A stretch of 64,000 nucleotides of DNA from the NCBI GenBank assembly GCA_023614405.1, contig CM042694.1, positions 480,845,392 through 480,909,391 of the forward strand, written 5' to 3'. This DNA comes from Avena insularis. Its lineage: Eukaryota > Streptophyta > Magnoliopsida > Poales > Poaceae. A program made the translations under genes and the position numbers. The notes under the pieces are model-generated. The model saw only the letters and a program-made list of their open reading frames with translations. It had not been told where the DNA came from and did not search any database. Below, piece after piece: positions 36,056 through 47,887 of this stretch (position 1 is its first letter; every line of letters begins with the position of its first letter).

Positions 36056-37305
36056 GGCGAGCGAAGGGTGTAGAGCGGCATGGGCAGAGCTCGACGTGGG
36101 CGACAGCACAACGAGCTAAGGGCATGGGCGAGGTAGGCGGACGATGGCCGGTCTCCTGGCGATCCTCTATGGCTTGATGGCGCGGCAAGGGGCGGTCCAT
36201 GCTGGTCGGGAGCGCGCGGTCCACTGGGCGCGGGTGGCGGTGTTCGACGCGGTTCCTCGAGGCTACTGGTCGCGAGGCTGTGAACAAGGATGTCTGGGCG
36301 GTTGCTGGGCCTGCTGCAGGTGCTGCCACGCAAGGCTAGGGCTTGGCGAGGCCGGTGCTGCTCTGGTGGGCGCGGCGCTCCGGGGTGATTGGCATGGCGG
36401 ACAGAGACATGGGCGTGAGAAACTGGGGCTTGTCCTCCGCTCAATTTTGGTCGGGGGCTGGTCGAGGCGATGCGGTGTGATGGCGCCTGTCTACCAGCTG
36501 GCAAAGGAGAGCTGGGCGAGCGAAGCTGTCCATGGTCGACCTGGCGATGGCGTAAAGGCTTGGCACTGGAGCAGCTAGGGGTGAGGGAGAGAGAGCTAGG
36601 GCCGGGGTTTGAGCTGGGGGGACAAGGGGACCGAGTTAGGCCCAAATGGTGACAAGAAGCACTGCACACTATAGTGTTTTGAAAATTGTTTGGTCTGTGT
36701 CTGCCACCTGTTCGATGAAATGGCCACAAGAGACCAAAGTTTGAATTTTGAGTTCAAAAATTTTGGGTGATCTCCACTATTGCTAGGTAGTCTCTGGTTG
36801 CAAGGGTTTTGAAAATGGAGCTCAAATACATGGTTTTTGAAATAGGGGTGATCTATGCATATGCATTAGATTCAATTTTGAACTGCCATTTAAAATAGTT
36901 TCCAGAATGTTTTTAGAAGATCAAAAGGTGGGCCTTGGTACCTCATTATGTGTACTAGCAAGGGGTGTAAAGATCAAGAATTGTTTCTGTTAAGAAATGA
37001 GTACTAGGAATAGCCAAAGTAGGTATGAGAGTTAATTTTGTCAAAATGACCATTCCTTTATTTTAATTCTTTTTTATATGATTTCTTTTAGGAAAAGTTT
37101 GGGAATGATGTAGATGATGTTTAAATTCCCTAAGAAACATTTTAGAAGCAAAGGATCACACAATCATGGCCATTCAAAACAACTCCTATTTTAAATGCAC
37201 ACATATATGAATGCCTTCATTTTAAATATGTCAAAGTTTTTGTTAATCCTAAATTTGGATGATTTGATCTTTGATAAGCTTGGATTGAAGTTTTGGGATG
37301 TTACA

Positions 37306-38447
37306 GGTAGGCATAGGGATGGATGGACGGGCGTTGCATGGACAAGACAATTCACATAGCAATCAGAACATAGGGCAATTGCAGATAAATAAGATAAAGC
37401 ATCCAAGTACTAGACAATCCTAGGCATGTGTTCCATACATAGTCATACGTGCTCGCAATGAGAACTTGCACAACATCTTTTGTCCTGCCAGCCAGTTTGC
37501 AGCGGGGCCTCTAGGGAACTAATGGCAATTAAGGTGCTCCTTTTAATAGAGCACCGGAGCAAAGCATTAACACTCCGTGAACACATGTGATCCTCACATC
37601 AAAGCCATTCCCTTCCGGTTATCCCAATTTCTGTCACTTCGGGGCCATAGGTTCCGGACAACAACATGTGTATACAACTTGCAGATAAGACCAAAAACAA
37701 TACTATCATAATGAATCAATAGCATGTTCAGATCTGAAATCATGGCACTCGGGCCCTAGTGACAAGCATTAAGCACAACAAGTCGCAACAAAGTCATAAA
37801 GCACTAATAAAAGATACTAGGCACCATGCCCTAACAATCTGATGCCATTACATGAACGATCTCATCCAATCCCTACCATCCCCATAACCTACACCGGGGG
37901 ATTACTCACTCATAGATGGGGGAAACATGGATGGTCGATGGAGAAGCGATGGTGATGATGAAGGCGATGATCTCCTCCAATTCCCGTCCTGAGGTGCCGA
38001 ACGAGTTTCGTGTGTTTCGTGGAATCTGGTGGTGGCGGCGAAACTCCTTCCGAAAAACGTCACCCGAAGTTTTTAGGTCAAGGCTTTTATAGGCGAAGAG
38101 GGAGACCGAGGTGCCTGGGCCACCACACCATGCCTGGCGCGTGCCCAGCCAGCACACGGGGTGGTGTGGCCACCAGCCCTCCTCCGCCTCTCAGATTTTG
38201 GCTCCTGGAGTCTTCTGGAAAAATAGGCACTTTGGCTTTTGTCCCGTCCAATTCCGAGAATATTCATTTTCTGACTTTCCTAGAACCAAAAACAGCAGAA
38301 AACAGGCAGCTGGCACTATGGCATCTTCTTAATAGGTTAGTCCAAGGAATCATATGAAAAGTACTCCAAAGTCTGGACAAAACACAAGAAAGGAGATAAA
38401 ACCAAGCATGGAACATCAAAAATTATAGATACATTTGCAATGTATCA
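37306..38447 (-). repeat. 3' LTR of element D, remaining part
   Basis: Begins with GGTAGGCATAGGG as in the uninterrupted 5' LTR (43128) and ends, in plus-strand reading, GCAATGTATCA at 38447. GGTAG at its start is the right target duplication of I. Confidence 0.88.
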
Positions 38448-41369
38448 ACATCCCCAAGCTTAACTCCTGCTCGTCCTCGAGTAGGTAAGTGATAAAAAGA
38501 AAGAATAATTTTTGAGGTGACATGCACCATCAAAGACTTGATCAAAGTATTTGTAAAACATTCAAAGCTGGGATCATAGTACTTCAATCATAACATGAAA
38601 GACAAAGTTGTAGCAATAAGACAAAGAAACTATGGCGCAACATGAAAAGGCACAAATAAAAGATTCATGAATAACAATGCTTTGCAAGACATTTGTTTGT
38701 TTCACATAAAGAAAACATAGCATAGTGGCATTCAGCTTGTCCCTCATAGAGTAGCAAACATAAATGCATAGGACACCTTCGAAGTTTACAAGAGTGACTA
38801 GATACAGATAGTTTAAAACAAGCAATATCAAGGTATGCATCAATCAACAAGTCTTGGGACAATGCACATAGAACTAAGAATGGCCACTATGCTCTCAAAG
38901 TAGGTGCATAAAGGTAGAAGGTGGAGACTCAATATAATGGTGGAATAAAGGCCTTCATAGAAGGAAGTAGGGATTCAAGTCTCATAAAGAGCTTCCAAAA
39001 ATTATGGTACTTGTAGCTTTCAGCTCTCATTGCCCCTATCATAAGCATCTTGAAGTGATTAAGGTTAAAGTGAACAAACTATGGTGTACATGCTTGACGA
39101 AGTATAAGTTAGAAATCTCATGTCCCTTGTATATGAGGGCCGCTCCTCATGCTACTCAAGTTTAGTCACCGGTAAGTTCTTGTCATCGTAAGTACATGTG
39201 TATCATAGAGAACCACCAACGGGGTACCCCTTGCCCGATGATACGGAAGAATCCCCATATCAAAATGACAAGGCAAGCAGACAACGAGCATCTCAGCATT
39301 CTTCTTATTTACCATGGGAATATGGTGCTTTTTTCTCTCTTTCCTCTTTTCATAGTATCTCTCTTTTTTTCTTTTCTCTTTTTTTTCTCAATATAGGACT
39401 CTTTTTTTATAAGAAGAATGCTTCATAGATATCATTATGGTTACGCTGCAGGTTTCCACCATGTCAGCATGGATTAGACCAATGCCCAGTGCTTTCTAAC
39501 ACATATACATAACTCCATGGACTTACAAGCTCCCCTTTCATTTCACACCGACGACATCCATATACAAAAGAGCATGATATCAACTAGGTACAAGTACCAA
39601 GTGCAATGTTGAAAGCGTTCCCCATGAAAGCATGGTTCTGCTAATCCCCAACAAATAAGTGCAAGCATATACAACATAGATGACACAATGGTTCAAGTTT
39701 ATTAAGGGAAAGAAAAGTAAAGTGTGCCATCAAGTTCATGAGAGCTTTAATCACTAGTTTTCTCATAACAAGTTTAATTTGGAAGGTAAACAAAAACATG
39801 AATATACTTGGAATAGCATAAGCTAGTAGGTAGGTATGGTGGACTCTTTGGAATAACTTGGTTTAGGGAGTTGGATGCATGAGTATAACTCATACTTGGT
39901 TGTGGAGGCTAGCAAAAGACTGGGAGCGACAAACTAAGAGAGCAATAATGGCCATAATCATACAGAGCGACAAAACATCATTGATCAAAGCATAAAGTGA
40001 TACTACAAGTTGAAAACTAAAGGATCATAAAGGCTTATGGTGACTTGAGATAGTCATAACATGGTGTGAGCATGCGCCAAGTCAACCCAAATAAAGCATC
40101 AAAGGAGAATACCACTATACTATTCTTTAATATGATAAAGCAACGCATGATTCATCCAAGGAACATTAAGCAATCTCAATTGTTTATAACAAGTCATGCT
40201 ACAACAAAGAATACTAAGCATAAAGCCAAAACAATATCAAGCATGGCATGACAGGGCATAGGCCACAGTCAAAAACAAGCTCTCTTTACCACTTAAGCAT
40301 GAGCTTTCCTACTCTTTTCCAAACCAAACCAAACTATTTGAACACCAATGTATGAAAGAGGAGGTCCAACCAATTTATTCAGCAAACTAAGCAAACCAAG
40401 CAAACAAAAAAAACGAAAAACGAAAAAGAAGACGCTCCAAGAACAACACAACTGTGCATGAAACAATAAAAATGAAGCGTTTGGAAGAAACCTAGGATTT
40501 TTATTGATGAAGAAGGGGATGCCTTGGGCATCCCCAAGCTTTGACGCTTGTACTTCTTCAATATTTCTTGGGGTGACATGTGGGGCATCCCCAAGATTGA
40601 GCTTTAGTCCATCCTTCATCTTATTACTCATTCCTTCCATACACCTAAAAATTTTCCTTCATACAAAACTTCACACAATCTTTATTAGCAACATTAGTGC
40701 ACTCAAGATAATAGGTCTTAAGGTTCAGTTATAACACCAAATAAACTTCCATTAGAACACTAGCTACTGTATAACATCCCTCAAAAAGCTCAATTCCCCA
40801 AAAGAACTCAAAAAGGAACCAACAAGAAGCAAATGCAGAAAATGGCAGAAATCTGTCAAAACAGACCAGCAGGTAAAGACGAATTTATTTACAATACCTT
40901 CTGTTACTAAAATCAAAAAGTGTTGAACTAACGAAAGTTAGATAACAACCTGGGGCAGAAGCACAAAAATTCATGCCTCAAAAATATGTTTAGAGATTTT
41001 ACACGAATGTTTACGGTGAAGCACAGAAATCTGTTTTAGGACAGCAACTTTCCCAATCATTACTTTTCTCTCATTAGAGGTTACTCTTGGCACAAAAAGC
41101 AAATAAAAAGGATAAGGAGCGGTTATTACAGAGGTAATAACTTCCAAGACTCATCTAAAACTTTTGGTTGATCTCCCAATAAGTACTTTTCTTTAATGCC
41201 TTTAAGGTAGGCAAAAGCAAAAACTAAAAATGGATAAAATAGAAGTAAGCGGAGATAATCATGGTGAAAACATTGTTTTGTTCAATGAAATCCTTTTGTT
41301 AACAAGGTTGATCAGGTATTGTTACCAAAACAATTTCATATGATACAAAACTTTGTATTCCACTAATGA
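38448..41369 (-). other. 3' non-coding region and polypurine tract of element D
   Basis: About 2.8 kb without coding content; related to 44920-47665 and 49447-52216. ACATCCCCAAGCTT at 38448-38461 is the polypurine tract (AAGCTTGGGGATGT on the minus strand). The minus ORF at 40293-40640 is a frame of this conserved region and has counterparts in C and E. Confidence 0.8.
40515..40535 (-). repeat. Conserved 9 bp hairpin, element D copy
   Basis: GGGGATGCC / GGCATCCCC stem with loop CAA in element orientation. A second, looser inverted repeat (CTTGGGG ... CCCCAAG) lies just right of it (40568-40593). Confidence 0.85.
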
Positions 41370-41669
41370 TTATGTTACCTCAACCTTGATAGCAATGGTC
41401 TCAATCATAATAGTTTCAAATTTTTCTCTTGGTATGGGACAATATATTTCTCCAACTTGAATGCCTTCAACATGTTCAATTGAATTTAAACCATAAGTCC
41501 TATCAATATTCTTGGGGAAATATACAGTATGTTCCTTGTCATTAACATTGAAGGTCAGCTTCCCTTGATTACAATTAATAACAGCTCCTGCAGTATTAAG
41601 AAAAGGTCTCCTAAGAATAATATACATATTATCATCTTCAGGCATAAAAGTTTGAGAGGATGCTCTCAT
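41370..41669 (-). pseudogene. Protease C-terminal region of element D
   Basis: A 99-codon frame with MYIILRRPFLNTAGAV, equivalent to the ILGRPFL-TAGA C-terminal motif of Athila proteases (the glycine of LGRP is replaced by arginine), followed by LTFNVNDKEHTVYFPKN. The catalytic aspartate region is absent upstream. It follows the ORF at 41930 after a decayed stretch. Inactive as protease. Confidence 0.75.
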
Positions 41670-41929
41670 AAGAAATAAAAATTGAAGTAAAAGAGAGCAT
41701 CAAGAAGCAAATTCAAAACACATTTAAGTCTAACCCAGTTCTTATGCATAGGAATCGTGTAAGCAAATAACAAAGTGACAGGCATAGGAACATAAAACAA
41801 CAGTAACTTCAAAACTTTCAGCACATAGAGAGGGTATTAAATACCATGAAAACTTCTACAACCATATTTTCCTCTATCATAATAATTTTCAGTAGCCTCA
41901 TGAATAAACTAAACAATATAACTATCACA
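41670..41929 (-). pseudogene. Decayed C-terminal extension of the D ORF, with a membrane-type segment
   Basis: The frame of the 264-codon ORF continues beyond its TGA through two more stops (TAG, TAA) with readable sequence: ENYYDRGKYG, then a hydrophobic stretch YVLKVLKLLLFYVPMPVTLL, then PMHKNWVRLKCV and a second hydrophobic end. Because the frame is maintained, the original protein was probably about 350-360 residues with one or two membrane segments. Inference from a single copy. Confidence 0.55.
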
Positions 41930-42724
41930 TCAAGCATGATTTTCATGATCTACAAGCACTAGAGCTTTATTATAAACAGTTTCAAAAGAATCCTCAGGAA
42001 CATGACATTCATCCTCCTTTAGTAAGCATGGGGGACAATCAAATAATGTAAGGGATAAAGAGTTACTCTCATTAGAAGGTAGGCATGGGTAGCTAATCCA
42101 TTCTTCCTCCTTTTGTTCATCACTCTCCTCCTCTTTTTCATCTAATGAGATCTCAGGTTCATTAATTTCTTCTTCCATAGTATCCTGCAAGGCATTAGTC
42201 TCTTCCATTTGTGGAAAGCATCTATTAAAATATTCAAGAATATAGCCATTTTCATCCTTGTAATTATCAAAGCAAAATTTAAGTATATCATAAACCTCAT
42301 ATTTGTAAGGAGAATCATCAATATTTTCAAGCAAACTAGCAAGTTCAAATGCACCCTTCCAAGCAATAAATTCCTCAATTTGTTCCACATCATAAAGGTC
42401 ATAATTTCCCTTAACATAGGAAGATATGGTAACGTTATCATTATACTCACATTGAAAAGGGAGGTGTTTGTACCTCCTATAGCAACAAGATTTATCAAGG
42501 CAATAAGTAACATTATAAGTAGAGCACACATTTCTAGCAATGGTATACAATCTATCAATTTGTCCCCATAAGTGTTTCCCTTTTTGTGACAAGCGGTGTT
42601 CCTTATAATAATATTTTTCATCCTCCGTGAACCCACCTTGCCAATAAGATTCAGTTTCAAAGAAACCAACCATTGACAACAAGCATGACAAAGCAAGACA
42701 ATAACAGACCAACGAAAATAACAA
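41930..42724 (-). CDS. 264-codon ORF of unknown function in element D
   Basis: First ORF after the primer site, in the place where gag is expected. The ATG at 42724 gives a hydrophobic, cysteine-bearing start (residues 1-18); a second ATG at residue 18 (MVGFF, 42671-42673) is equally plausible. Residues 40-100 are tyrosine/cysteine-rich (C67, C75, C80, C81, C92) with RRYKHLPFQCEY; 110-175 look helical with many aromatic residues; 183-208 are strongly acidic; 220-245 carry CPPC-like and further cysteines. No gag, protease, RT or integrase motif. I recall similar predicted proteins in Triticeae repeats but know of no function. The C-terminus is probably truncated by the stop. Whether it is expressed is unknown. 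Confidence 0.6.
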   Translation of the reverse strand: MLFSLVCYCLALSCLLSMVGFFETESYWQGGFTEDEKYYYKEHRLSQKGKHLWGQIDRLYTIARNVCSTYNVTYCLDKSCCYRRYKHLPFQCEYNDNVTISSYVKGNYDLYDVEQIEEFIAWKGAFELASLLENIDDSPYKYEVYDILKFCFDNYKDENGYILEYFNRCFPQMEETNALQDTMEEEINEPEISLDEKEEESDEQKEEEWISYPCLPSNESNSLSLTLFDCPPCLLKEDECHVPEDSFETVYNKALVLVDHENHA

Positions 42725-42840
42725 CTAGAGTAGGAACTAATTTTTTTTGTATTTTTGATAAAGAAACAAGCAAACAAGGAGGAAATAAACTTAGCTTGAA
42801 CAATAGTGAATCCAAGTGGACTTGATAAATAAAGATATGC

Positions 42841-42858
42841 TCCCCGGCAATGGCGCCA
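42841..42858 (-). other. Primer binding site, tRNA-Asp type, element D
   Basis: TGGCGCCATTGCCGGGGA on the minus strand, one mismatch from the canonical site in C and E, 11 bases inside the LTR. Confidence 0.88.
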
Positions 42859-42869
42859 GAAAATAGTAT

Positions 42870-44278
42870 TGATGATCCACAAGTATAGGGGGTGTATCGC
42901 AGTATTTTCAAGGGAAGTGAAACCCAATTTATTGATTCGACACAAGGGGAGCCAAAGAATATTTTTAAGCCTTAACAACTGAGTTGTCAATTCAGCTGCA
43001 CCTGGAAACAATCTTGCTCACAGCAGTTTATCAGTAGCAACAGTTTTGTAGTAGGAATAGTAAAGTAACAGCAGTAGTAAAGCAAAGACAGCAGTAACAA
43101 AAGCAGTAAACAGTGGGATTCGAAAAGGTAGGCATAGGGATGGATGGACGAGCGTTGCATGGACAAGGCAATTCACATAGCAATCAGAACATAGGGCAAT
43201 TGCAGATAAATAAGATAAAGCATCCAAGTACTATACAATCCTAGGCATGTGTTCCATATATAGTCATACGTGCTCGCCATGAGAACTTGCACAACATCTT
43301 TTGTCCTGCCAGCCCGTTTGCAGCGGGGCCTCTAGGGAACTAATGGCAATTAAGGTGCTCCTTTTAATAGAGCACCGGAGCAAAGCATTAACACTCCGTG
43401 AACACATGTGATCCTCATCAAAGCCATTCTCTTCTGGTTATCCCGATTTCTGTCACTTCGGGGCCATAGGTTCCGGACAACAACGTGTGTACACAACTTG
43501 CAGATAAGACCAAAAACAATACTATCATAATGAATCAATAACATGTTCAGATCTGAAATCATGGCACTCGGGCCCTAGTGAAAAGCATTAAGCACAACAA
43601 GTCGCAACAAAGTCATAAAGCACTAATAAAAGATACTAGGCACCATGCCCTAACAATCTGATGCCATTATATGAACGATCTTATCCAATCCCTACCATCC
43701 CCATAGCCTACAGCGGGGGATTACTCACTCATAGATGGGGGAAACATGGATGGTCGATGGAGAAGCGATGGTGATGATGAAGGCAATGATCTTCTCCAAT
43801 TCCCCCGGCAGGTGCCGAGGAGTTTCGTGTCAATTTCATGGAATCTGGTGGTGGCGGCGGAGCGGAACTCCTTCTGGAAAAATGTCGACCCCTTCCCCAA
43901 AGTTTTTAGGTCAGAAGGCTTCTTATAGGCAAAGAGGGAGACCGAGGGGGTGCCTGGGGCCACCACACCATGCCCTGGCGTGGCGAGCCAACCAGCCTGG
44001 GGTGGTGTGGCCCCCAGCCCTCCTCCACACGATTCAGCTCCTGGAGTCTTACGGAAAAATATGCACTTTGGCTTTGTCCCATTACAATTCGAGAATATTC
44101 ATTTTCGACTTTCCGGAACCAAAAACAGCAGAAAACAGGCAGTAGCTTTGTGGCTCTTGTTAATAGGTTAGTCCAAGAAATCATATGAAAAGTACTCCAA
44201 AGTGTGGACAAAACACAAGAAAGGAGATAAAACCAAGCATGGAACATCAAAAATTATAGATACATTTGCAATGTATCA
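42870..44278 (-). repeat. 5' LTR of element D
   Basis: Minus strand TGATACATTGCAAATG ... CTTGTGGATCATCA, 1,409 bp, uninterrupted. It shows the original target of element I (GGATTCGAAAAGGTAGGC at 43117-43134) and so defines I's insertion. Minus ORFs 43721-43966, 43906-44250 and 43350-43562 are chance frames. Confidence 0.9.
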
Positions 44279-44919
44279 TTCCTCCAATGCAATGAGGGTG
44301 AAGCTTTTAATGCCATAAAAAAGTTGGTTGCAACATATGACTTGCCTAGCAAATCTAATTCCTCCATTACAAACATTATTGCTAGATTAAACACTCTTGA
44401 GACCAACACAGCTAGTTTAAAAGAATGTTATAACATGCTTAGAGAGCCTCATGAATATGTTCCAATAAATTCTGAATCTTCAAAATGGCTTTCTATAGTG
44501 TAAGTTGTTATAAATAATGAAACTTTTTATGCTCGTTGTGATATCATGTCTGAATTCTGTCTTATGCCTAAAGATGTCTATGAATCTTTAAATCTTTGGG
44601 GACTTTCTGAAGGGGGAGAATAAATATCTCTGACTAATAATGCCACAATATCACCCATTGGAATAGCTGAAGGAGTGTTTACAAAGATCCTAGGGAAAGT
44701 GGTGTCTACTGATTATCTTGTTATTGAATGTGTAGGAAAATGACAAATTACACTTGGAAGATCCCTACTAAAACTCCTTGGAGTATAGATGTGGAAAAGG
44801 GCATCATGCATTTTGCTTCTCTACCAAACAATCATACGTTCCCCAGGGATAAGAATAAAGGTAAGAAAGGTAGGAGCAAGAAATTTGGTCTTAATTCTTC
44901 TCCATTTGAGAATACTTGA
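44279..44919 (+). pseudogene. Athila gag end and protease-like region of element C, second part
   Basis: Continues gag after D with CNEGEAFNAIKKLVATYDLP, then a coiled-coil-like stretch with LETN and LKECY. A stop (TAA, 44501-44503) precedes the protease-like part: RCDIMSEFCLMPKDVYESLN stands where Athila proteases have a CDLGASVS-like motif, so the catalytic glycine is lost. PIGIAEGVFTKILG and ITLGRSLLKLLG (flap and C-terminal region) follow, the latter just after a TGA at 44741. It ends in SSPFENT and TAG/TGA near 44919. Protease activity is unlikely. Confidence 0.75.
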
Positions 44920-47665
44920 TTCTTGCTTCTTATGCCTAGCTCAAAGGCGTTAAAGAAAAGCACTTATTGGGAGATAACCCAAATTTTAGTCAATAAATTT
45001 TTCTTTTGTTGAGTCTTGGAAGTTATTGCCTCTGTAATATCCTCTCTTTATCCTTTTTGTGTGGTGTTTGTACCAAGAGTAACCTCTAATGAGAGAGAAG
45101 TAAGACTTGGGAAAGTTGTTGTCCCGAAACAGATTTTTGTGCTTCACTGTAAAAATTCGTGTAAAATATATCTACGTCATTTTGAGGCGTCATTTTTTGT
45201 GCTTCTGCCCCAGGTTGTTATCCAACTTTCATTAGTTTAACACTTATCTATTTGAGCAACAGAAGGTCTTCAAAAAAATCGGTTTTTACCTGCTGGTCTG
45301 TTTTGACAGATTTCTGTCATTATTTGCATTTGCCTCCTAATCTCTTTCTCTTTGAGTAATCTTTGCTCACTTGAACTTTTAAAAGGAAGTGCTACAGTAG
45401 CTTGTATTTTAATGGAAGTTTTACTTGTGTTGAAACTGAACCAAAAGACTTATTATCTTGAATACACTAATGTTGCTAATGAAGATTGTGTGAAGTTTTG
45501 TATGAAGGAAATTTTAAAGTGTAGGGAAGAGTAATGTGATAAGATGAAGTATGGACAAAAGCTCAAGCTTGGGGATGCCACCCGTGTCATCCCAAGAAAT
45601 ATTCAAGAAGTACAAGCGTCAAAGCTTGGGGATGCCCAAGGCATCCCCTTCTTCATCAATAAAAATTCCAGGTTTCTTCCAAACACTTCATTTTTATTGT
45701 TTCATGCACAATTGTGTTGTTCTTGGAGCGTCTTTGTTTTTGTTTTTAGTTTTATGGTTTGCTTAATTAAATTGGTTGAACCCCACATTCATACATAGTT
45801 TCAAATAAGATTGATTTGGATTGGAAAAGAGTAGGAAAGTTCATGCTTATAAGTGGTATAAAAGGAGCTTGTTTTTGACTGTGCCTTAGACTTTATCATG
45901 TCATGCTTGATATTGTTTTGACTTTATGCTTAGTGATTATTGCTGTAGCATGACTTGTTATAAATAATTGATATTGCTTAATGTACCTTGAAAGAATCAT
46001 GCGTTGTTTTAGCATATAAAAGCATAATATTGTGGTATTCTCCTTTGATGCTTTATTTGGGTTGACTTGGCACATGCTCACACCATGTTAAGACTATACC
46101 AAGTCACCATAGCCTCTATGATCATTTAGTTTTCGACATGTAATATCACTTTATGCTTTAATTAATAATGTTTTGTCACTTTGCATGATTATGGCCATTA
46201 TTGCTCTCTTAGTTGGTCGCTCCCAGTCTTTTGCTAGCCACCACATGTACCAAGTATGAGTTCCACTCATGCATCCAATTTCAAATAAAACCAAGTTATT
46301 CCAAAGAGTCCACCATACCTACCTATTAGCATTATTGCTATTCCAAGTATATTCATGTTTTTATCTACCTTCCGAATTAAACTTGTTATGTGAAAATTAG
46401 TGATTAAAGCTCTCACGAACTTGATGGCACACTTTACTTTTCTTGCACTTAATAAACTTGAACATTGTGCCCTTATATGTTGCGTATATGCTTCCGTTTT
46501 GTAAATTGTGAATTAGCAGAACCATGTTATCATGGGGACCGCTTTCAACATTGCACTTAGTTGATATCATGTTCTTTTGCTTATGGATCCCGGTGGTGTG
46601 AAATGAAAGGGGAGCTTGTAAGTCTCATAGAGTTCGTATATGTGTTAGAGAAATTCCTGGGCGGCTGGTCTAAGCCATGCCTAATCATGGTGGAAACCTG
46701 CAGCATAACCATAATGAGCAATCTGTGAAGCATCCTCAATAAATAAAAAGAGAAAAAAATCCAATGCAAATAGGAAAGGAAAAAATCCTATGCAAATAGG
46801 AAATAAAAGGATCGTTGAGATGCTCATTGTCTGCTTGCCTTGTCATTTTGATATGGGAAAGCTTCCATATCATTAGGCAAGGGGTACCCCGTTGGCGGTT
46901 CTCTATGATACACATGTACTTACAATCACAAGAACTTACTTGTGACTAAAGTTGAGTAGCATGAGGAACGGTACTCGTAAGTAAGGGGCATGAGATTTTC
47001 AGCTTATAACTTGTCAAGCATATCCTCATATTTGCTCACTTTAACCTTAATCACCTAAAGATGCTTATGATAGGGGCAATGAGAGCTGAAAGCTAATAAG
47101 TACCATAATTTTTTGGAAGCTCTTTATGAGACTTGAATCCCTGCTTCCTTCTATGAAGGTCCTTTCTTTTACTTTTATGTTAATTCTCCATCTTCTATCT
47201 TTATGCACCTATTGAGAGAGCATAGTGGTCATTCTTCGTTTAATGTGCATTGTCCCAAAACTTGTTGATTGAATCATAACTTTTATATTGCTTGTTCTTA
47301 ATCTATTTGTATCTAGTCACCCTTATGAACTTTGAAGGTGTCCTATACATTTATGTTTTGATACACTATGAGGGACAAGCTGAATACCATTTTCATTATA
47401 TTTTCTATATGTGAAACAAACAAACGTCTTTCAAAGCATTGTTATTCATGAATCTTTTGTTTGTACCTTCTCATGTTATAACATAGTTGCTATGTCTTAT
47501 TGTTAGAACTATATCTTTCATGTCTATGTTAAAGCACTATGATCCCAGCTATCAATGTTTTACAAATACCTTGATCAAGATTGTGATGGTGCATGTCACC
47601 TAAAAAATTATTCTTTTTTATCACTTACCTACTCAAGGACGAGCAGGAGTTAAGCTTGGGGATGT
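44920..47665 (+). other. 3' non-coding region and polypurine tract of element C
   Basis: About 2.7 kb without RT, RNase H or integrase. Closely similar to the equivalent regions of D (38448-41250) and E (49447-52216), both inverted relative to C. It includes a hairpin at 45628 and ends in AAGCTTGGGGATG (47652-47664), the likely polypurine tract. ORFs of 60-84 codons here recur as equivalents in D and E but look like frames of a conserved non-coding sequence. Confidence 0.8.
45628..45648 (+). repeat. Conserved 9 bp hairpin, element C copy
   Basis: GGGGATGCC, loop CAA, GGCATCCCC: a perfect 9 bp stem with a 3 base loop, preceded by CAAAGCTT. Counterparts are at 40515-40535 (D) and 51498-51518 (E). 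Confidence 0.85.
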
Positions 47666-47887
47666 TGATACGTTGTAAACATATCTTTAATTTTCGATGT
47701 TCCATGCTTGTTTTATATCTACTTTATTATGTTTTGTCCACACTTTGGAGTATTTTTACATATTTTCTGGAACTAACCTATTAACAACATGCCAAAGTGC
47801 CAGTTGCCTATTTCCTGCTATTTTTGGTTTCAGAAAAGCTAGTAAGGAAATTTTCTTGGAATTGGACCGGACAAAAGCCAAAGTCAA
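47666..47887 (+). repeat. 3' LTR of element C, first part
   Basis: Starts TGATACGTTGTAAACATATC directly after the polypurine tract and is cut after GCCAAAGTCAA by element E. It continues at 55929. Confidence 0.88.

Larger units (their letters stand above)
24187..37305 (-). mobile_element. Tekay/Del-type chromovirus element (I) with anomalous 5' end
   Basis: Minus-strand element in the 3' LTR of D. LTR copies at 24187-28111 (3.9 kb) and 33174-37305 (4.1 kb), TG...CA ends, a polypurine tract at 28112, and decayed chromodomain-integrase, RNase H, RT, protease and gag in reverse order between. Outer flanks GGTGG (24182-24186) and GGTAG (37306-37310) are a near-perfect target duplication. At 33088-33173, where the primer site should be, lies instead a copy of the left flank including GGTGG, so this is not a simple element but a truncated copy joined to a flank-plus-LTR unit. 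Confidence 0.85.
33174..37305 (-). repeat. Second LTR copy of element I (5' position)
   Basis: Plus-strand reading TGTCAACACCCGG ... GGGATGTTACA, 4,132 bp. Flanked by GGTGG (33169-33173) and GGTAG (37306-37310), as a solo LTR would be. It contains an internal duplication (about 35483-35900) absent from the other copy. Confidence 0.88.
23930..44278 (-). mobile_element. Athila-type non-autonomous element (D) with an unknown 264-codon ORF
   Basis: Minus-strand element. 5' LTR 42870-44278, 3' LTR 23930-24186 plus 37306-38447, tRNA-Asp-like primer site at 42841-42858. TTCCT on both sides (23925-23929 and 44279-44283) is a perfect target duplication in C's gag. Tekay element I lies inside the 3' LTR. 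Without I, D is about 7.2 kb. It codes for no RT or integrase. The LTRs (about 1.4 kb) share their first portion with C and E but diverge after that, so D is a separate subfamily. Confidence 0.9.

Noticed and set aside
36144..36578. 144-codon plus ORF in the second LTR of I
   Set aside because: Antisense to the element, same GC-rich block, broken in the other LTR copy.
42142..43011. 289-codon minus-strand ORF spanning the D LTR end, primer site and first ORF
   Set aside because: It starts inside the LTR, crosses the primer site and overlaps the better 264-codon ORF in another frame; its middle lacks the coding look of that ORF.
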